Assembly: GCA_902523675.1 (NCBI GenBank)
Contig: CABZAL010000006.1
Location: 1-64,000 of the forward strand
From: an uncultured Alphaproteobacteria bacterium
GTDB lineage: Bacteria; Pseudomonadota; Alphaproteobacteria; Methylaequorales; Methylaequoraceae
DNA length: 64,000 nucleotides
Direction: 5' to 3'
Shown: positions 62,683-64,000 of the stretch, one piece after another
Layout of the letters: each line of letters begins with the position of its first letter
How positions within the stretch are numbered: the stretch's first letter is position 1
Position numbers and translations under genes: made by a program
Notes under the pieces: generated by a model
The model's input: only the letters and a program-made list of their open reading frames with translations
The model's database searches: none
What the model was told of the DNA's origin: nothing

Positions 62683-63287
62683 ATCGATTTAGACCCAGTA
62701 TAGCTAAGAATATAATCTTAATATTATTTATTGGATTATTTTTGTTCTTAACAAATTACTTCACCAATGAAATAATTAAACCAAACAAAAAAATTGATAA
62801 TCAACCTGATATCGGAGGAAAGTTTATACTTTTGGACCAAAATGAAAGGGTATTTGACTCTAGTACAATTAATAAACATAAACTAATTTATTTTGGATAT
62901 ACATACTGCCCTGATGTTTGCCCATTTGATATTTTAAAATTAGACAGACTTTTTACTGAAAATATAGAAATCAATCAAAAAATTATCCCAATTTTTATAA
63001 CTGTTGATCCGAAGAGAGATTCGACTGATGAAATCAGAGATTTTCTTAAAAATTTTAATAACAAAATCGTAGGGCTTACTGGTAATGTAAATCAAATTGA
63101 TGCAATTCTTAAACAATATAGAATTTACAGGAAATTTTCTAAAGATCCAGATTCGAGTGATGATTATTTAATAAATCATACTTCTTTATTTTATCTAGTA
63201 GATGAAAATGATAAATATGTACAACATTTTAGTTCACAAGATTTTTTTGGGTCTACTAAAAAATTCTTCACTGATTACAAATTTTAA
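62679..63287 (+). CDS. SCO1/SenC family copper-binding protein
   Basis: LIYFGYTYCPDVCPFDILKLDRLF; PIFITVDPKRDS. Confidence 0.95.
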   Translation: MNRFRPSIAKNIILILFIGLFLFLTNYFTNEIIKPNKKIDNQPDIGGKFILLDQNERVFDSSTINKHKLIYFGYTYCPDVCPFDILKLDRLFTENIEINQKIIPIFITVDPKRDSTDEIRDFLKNFNNKIVGLTGNVNQIDAILKQYRIYRKFSKDPDSSDDYLINHTSLFYLVDENDKYVQHFSSQDFFGSTKKFFTDYKF

Positions 63288-64000
63288 TTATCTAAAAAGA
63301 TTATCAATTAATTTATCAAATAAATTTTCTTCATTTTTTGTTTTATTTTGTTTCTTTATTTTCTCACTCTTAATTGTTAGATTCTCATTTAATTTTGAAA
63401 TTGGCTTGTTTTCGTGAGCTTTTTTCATAAAATCACTCCACAATATTGCAGGTGCATTTCCTCCAGTAATTTTACGCATAGGAGAATCGTCGTCATTACC
63501 AAACCATACGCCTGTAACCATGTCTGACGAAAAACCGATAAACCAAGCATCTCTTAAAGACTGACTAGTTCCTGTTTTGCCTGCAGCTGGCCGTCCAATT
63601 TTTGCGTTCTTTCCCGTTCCTGTTCTAATTGTTTCTTTTAGCATCTGAGTCATATCAAAAGTTATATTTTCTTCTAGTAATCTTCCCGGACCAAAACCTT
63701 TTCTCAAATACAATAAATTTCCATCTACATCCTCAATTAATCTAACACCATGAGTCCATACTCCATTTCCACCGTTAGCTAAAACATTGTAAGCACCAGT
63801 AAGTTCTAATAAATTTACTTCTGAAGTTCCCAGTGCTAAAGATGGTGAATTGATAAGTTTACTTTTAATACCTAAAGATTTTGCTTTTTTTATTACTTCT
63901 TCTCTACCAACACTCTCAGAAATTTTTACAGCAACAGTATTTATAGATTTAGAAAAAGCTTCAGATATTGAAATATCTCCTAGAAATTCTTTTTTGTAAT
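63288..64000 (-). CDS. Penicillin-binding protein 1A-like (C-terminal part, runs off window end)
   Basis: Upstream in-frame translation ...SISEAFSKSINTVAVKISESVGREEVIKKAKSLGI...LALGTSEVNLLELTGAYNVLANGG; KTGTSQSLRDAWFIGFSSDMVTGVWFGNDD. Confidence 0.93.
   Translation of the reverse strand, partial: YKKEFLGDISISEAFSKSINTVAVKISESVGREEVIKKAKSLGIKSKLINSPSLALGTSEVNLLELTGAYNVLANGGNGVWTHGVRLIEDVDGNLLYLRKGFGPGRLLEENITFDMTQMLKETIRTGTGKNAKIGRPAAGKTGTSQSLRDAWFIGFSSDMVTGVWFGNDDDSPMRKITGGNAPAILWSDFMKKAHENKPISKLNENLTIKSEKIKKQNKTKNEENLFDKLIDNLFR

Noticed and set aside
1-64000. CRISPR array, rRNA operon or intact prophage/transposon
   Set aside because: No regularly spaced direct repeats, rRNA sequence, transposase or phage structural ORFs were seen.

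Overview
This is an AT-rich, gene-dense window from a streamlined alphaproteobacterium, probably a planktonic marine lineage. That assignment is inferred from gene order and families such as TIGR02300, DUF1150-Hsp20, hprK-rapZ-PTS and NDUFA9-like; no search was run. Most of it is housekeeping: lepA, pheTS, rplT-rpmI-infC-thrS, lptCAB-hpf-ptsN, aroA-cmk-rpsA-sppA-ihfB, pyrF-trpFBA-accD-folC, ahcY, polA, hldE and three tRNAs. The parts worth a second look are: (1) two 5'-truncated genes fused head-to-head beside tRNA-Ser (3190-3790); (2) a translationally coupled pair near 51.6-52.6 kb made of an integrase arm/core-binding protein with no catalytic domain and a small ORF6C-like protein; (3) two probable homopolymer frameshifts (lapA-like, T11; amgK-like, A8) plus an in-frame A15 run in a sugar-nucleotidyltransferase gene; (4) a decayed SUMT/cobA-like pseudogene near a CbiX-like gene; (5) an N-terminal HPr-Enzyme I fusion within a regulatory-looking PTS; (6) a candidate ROSE-like RNA thermometer upstream of hsp20; (7) a long perfect dyad between a lysR gene and uppP; (8) systematic overlap of convergent gene ends, including interlocked stop codons. 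No CRISPR array, rRNA gene or intact mobile element was seen. All family calls come from motif recognition by eye.
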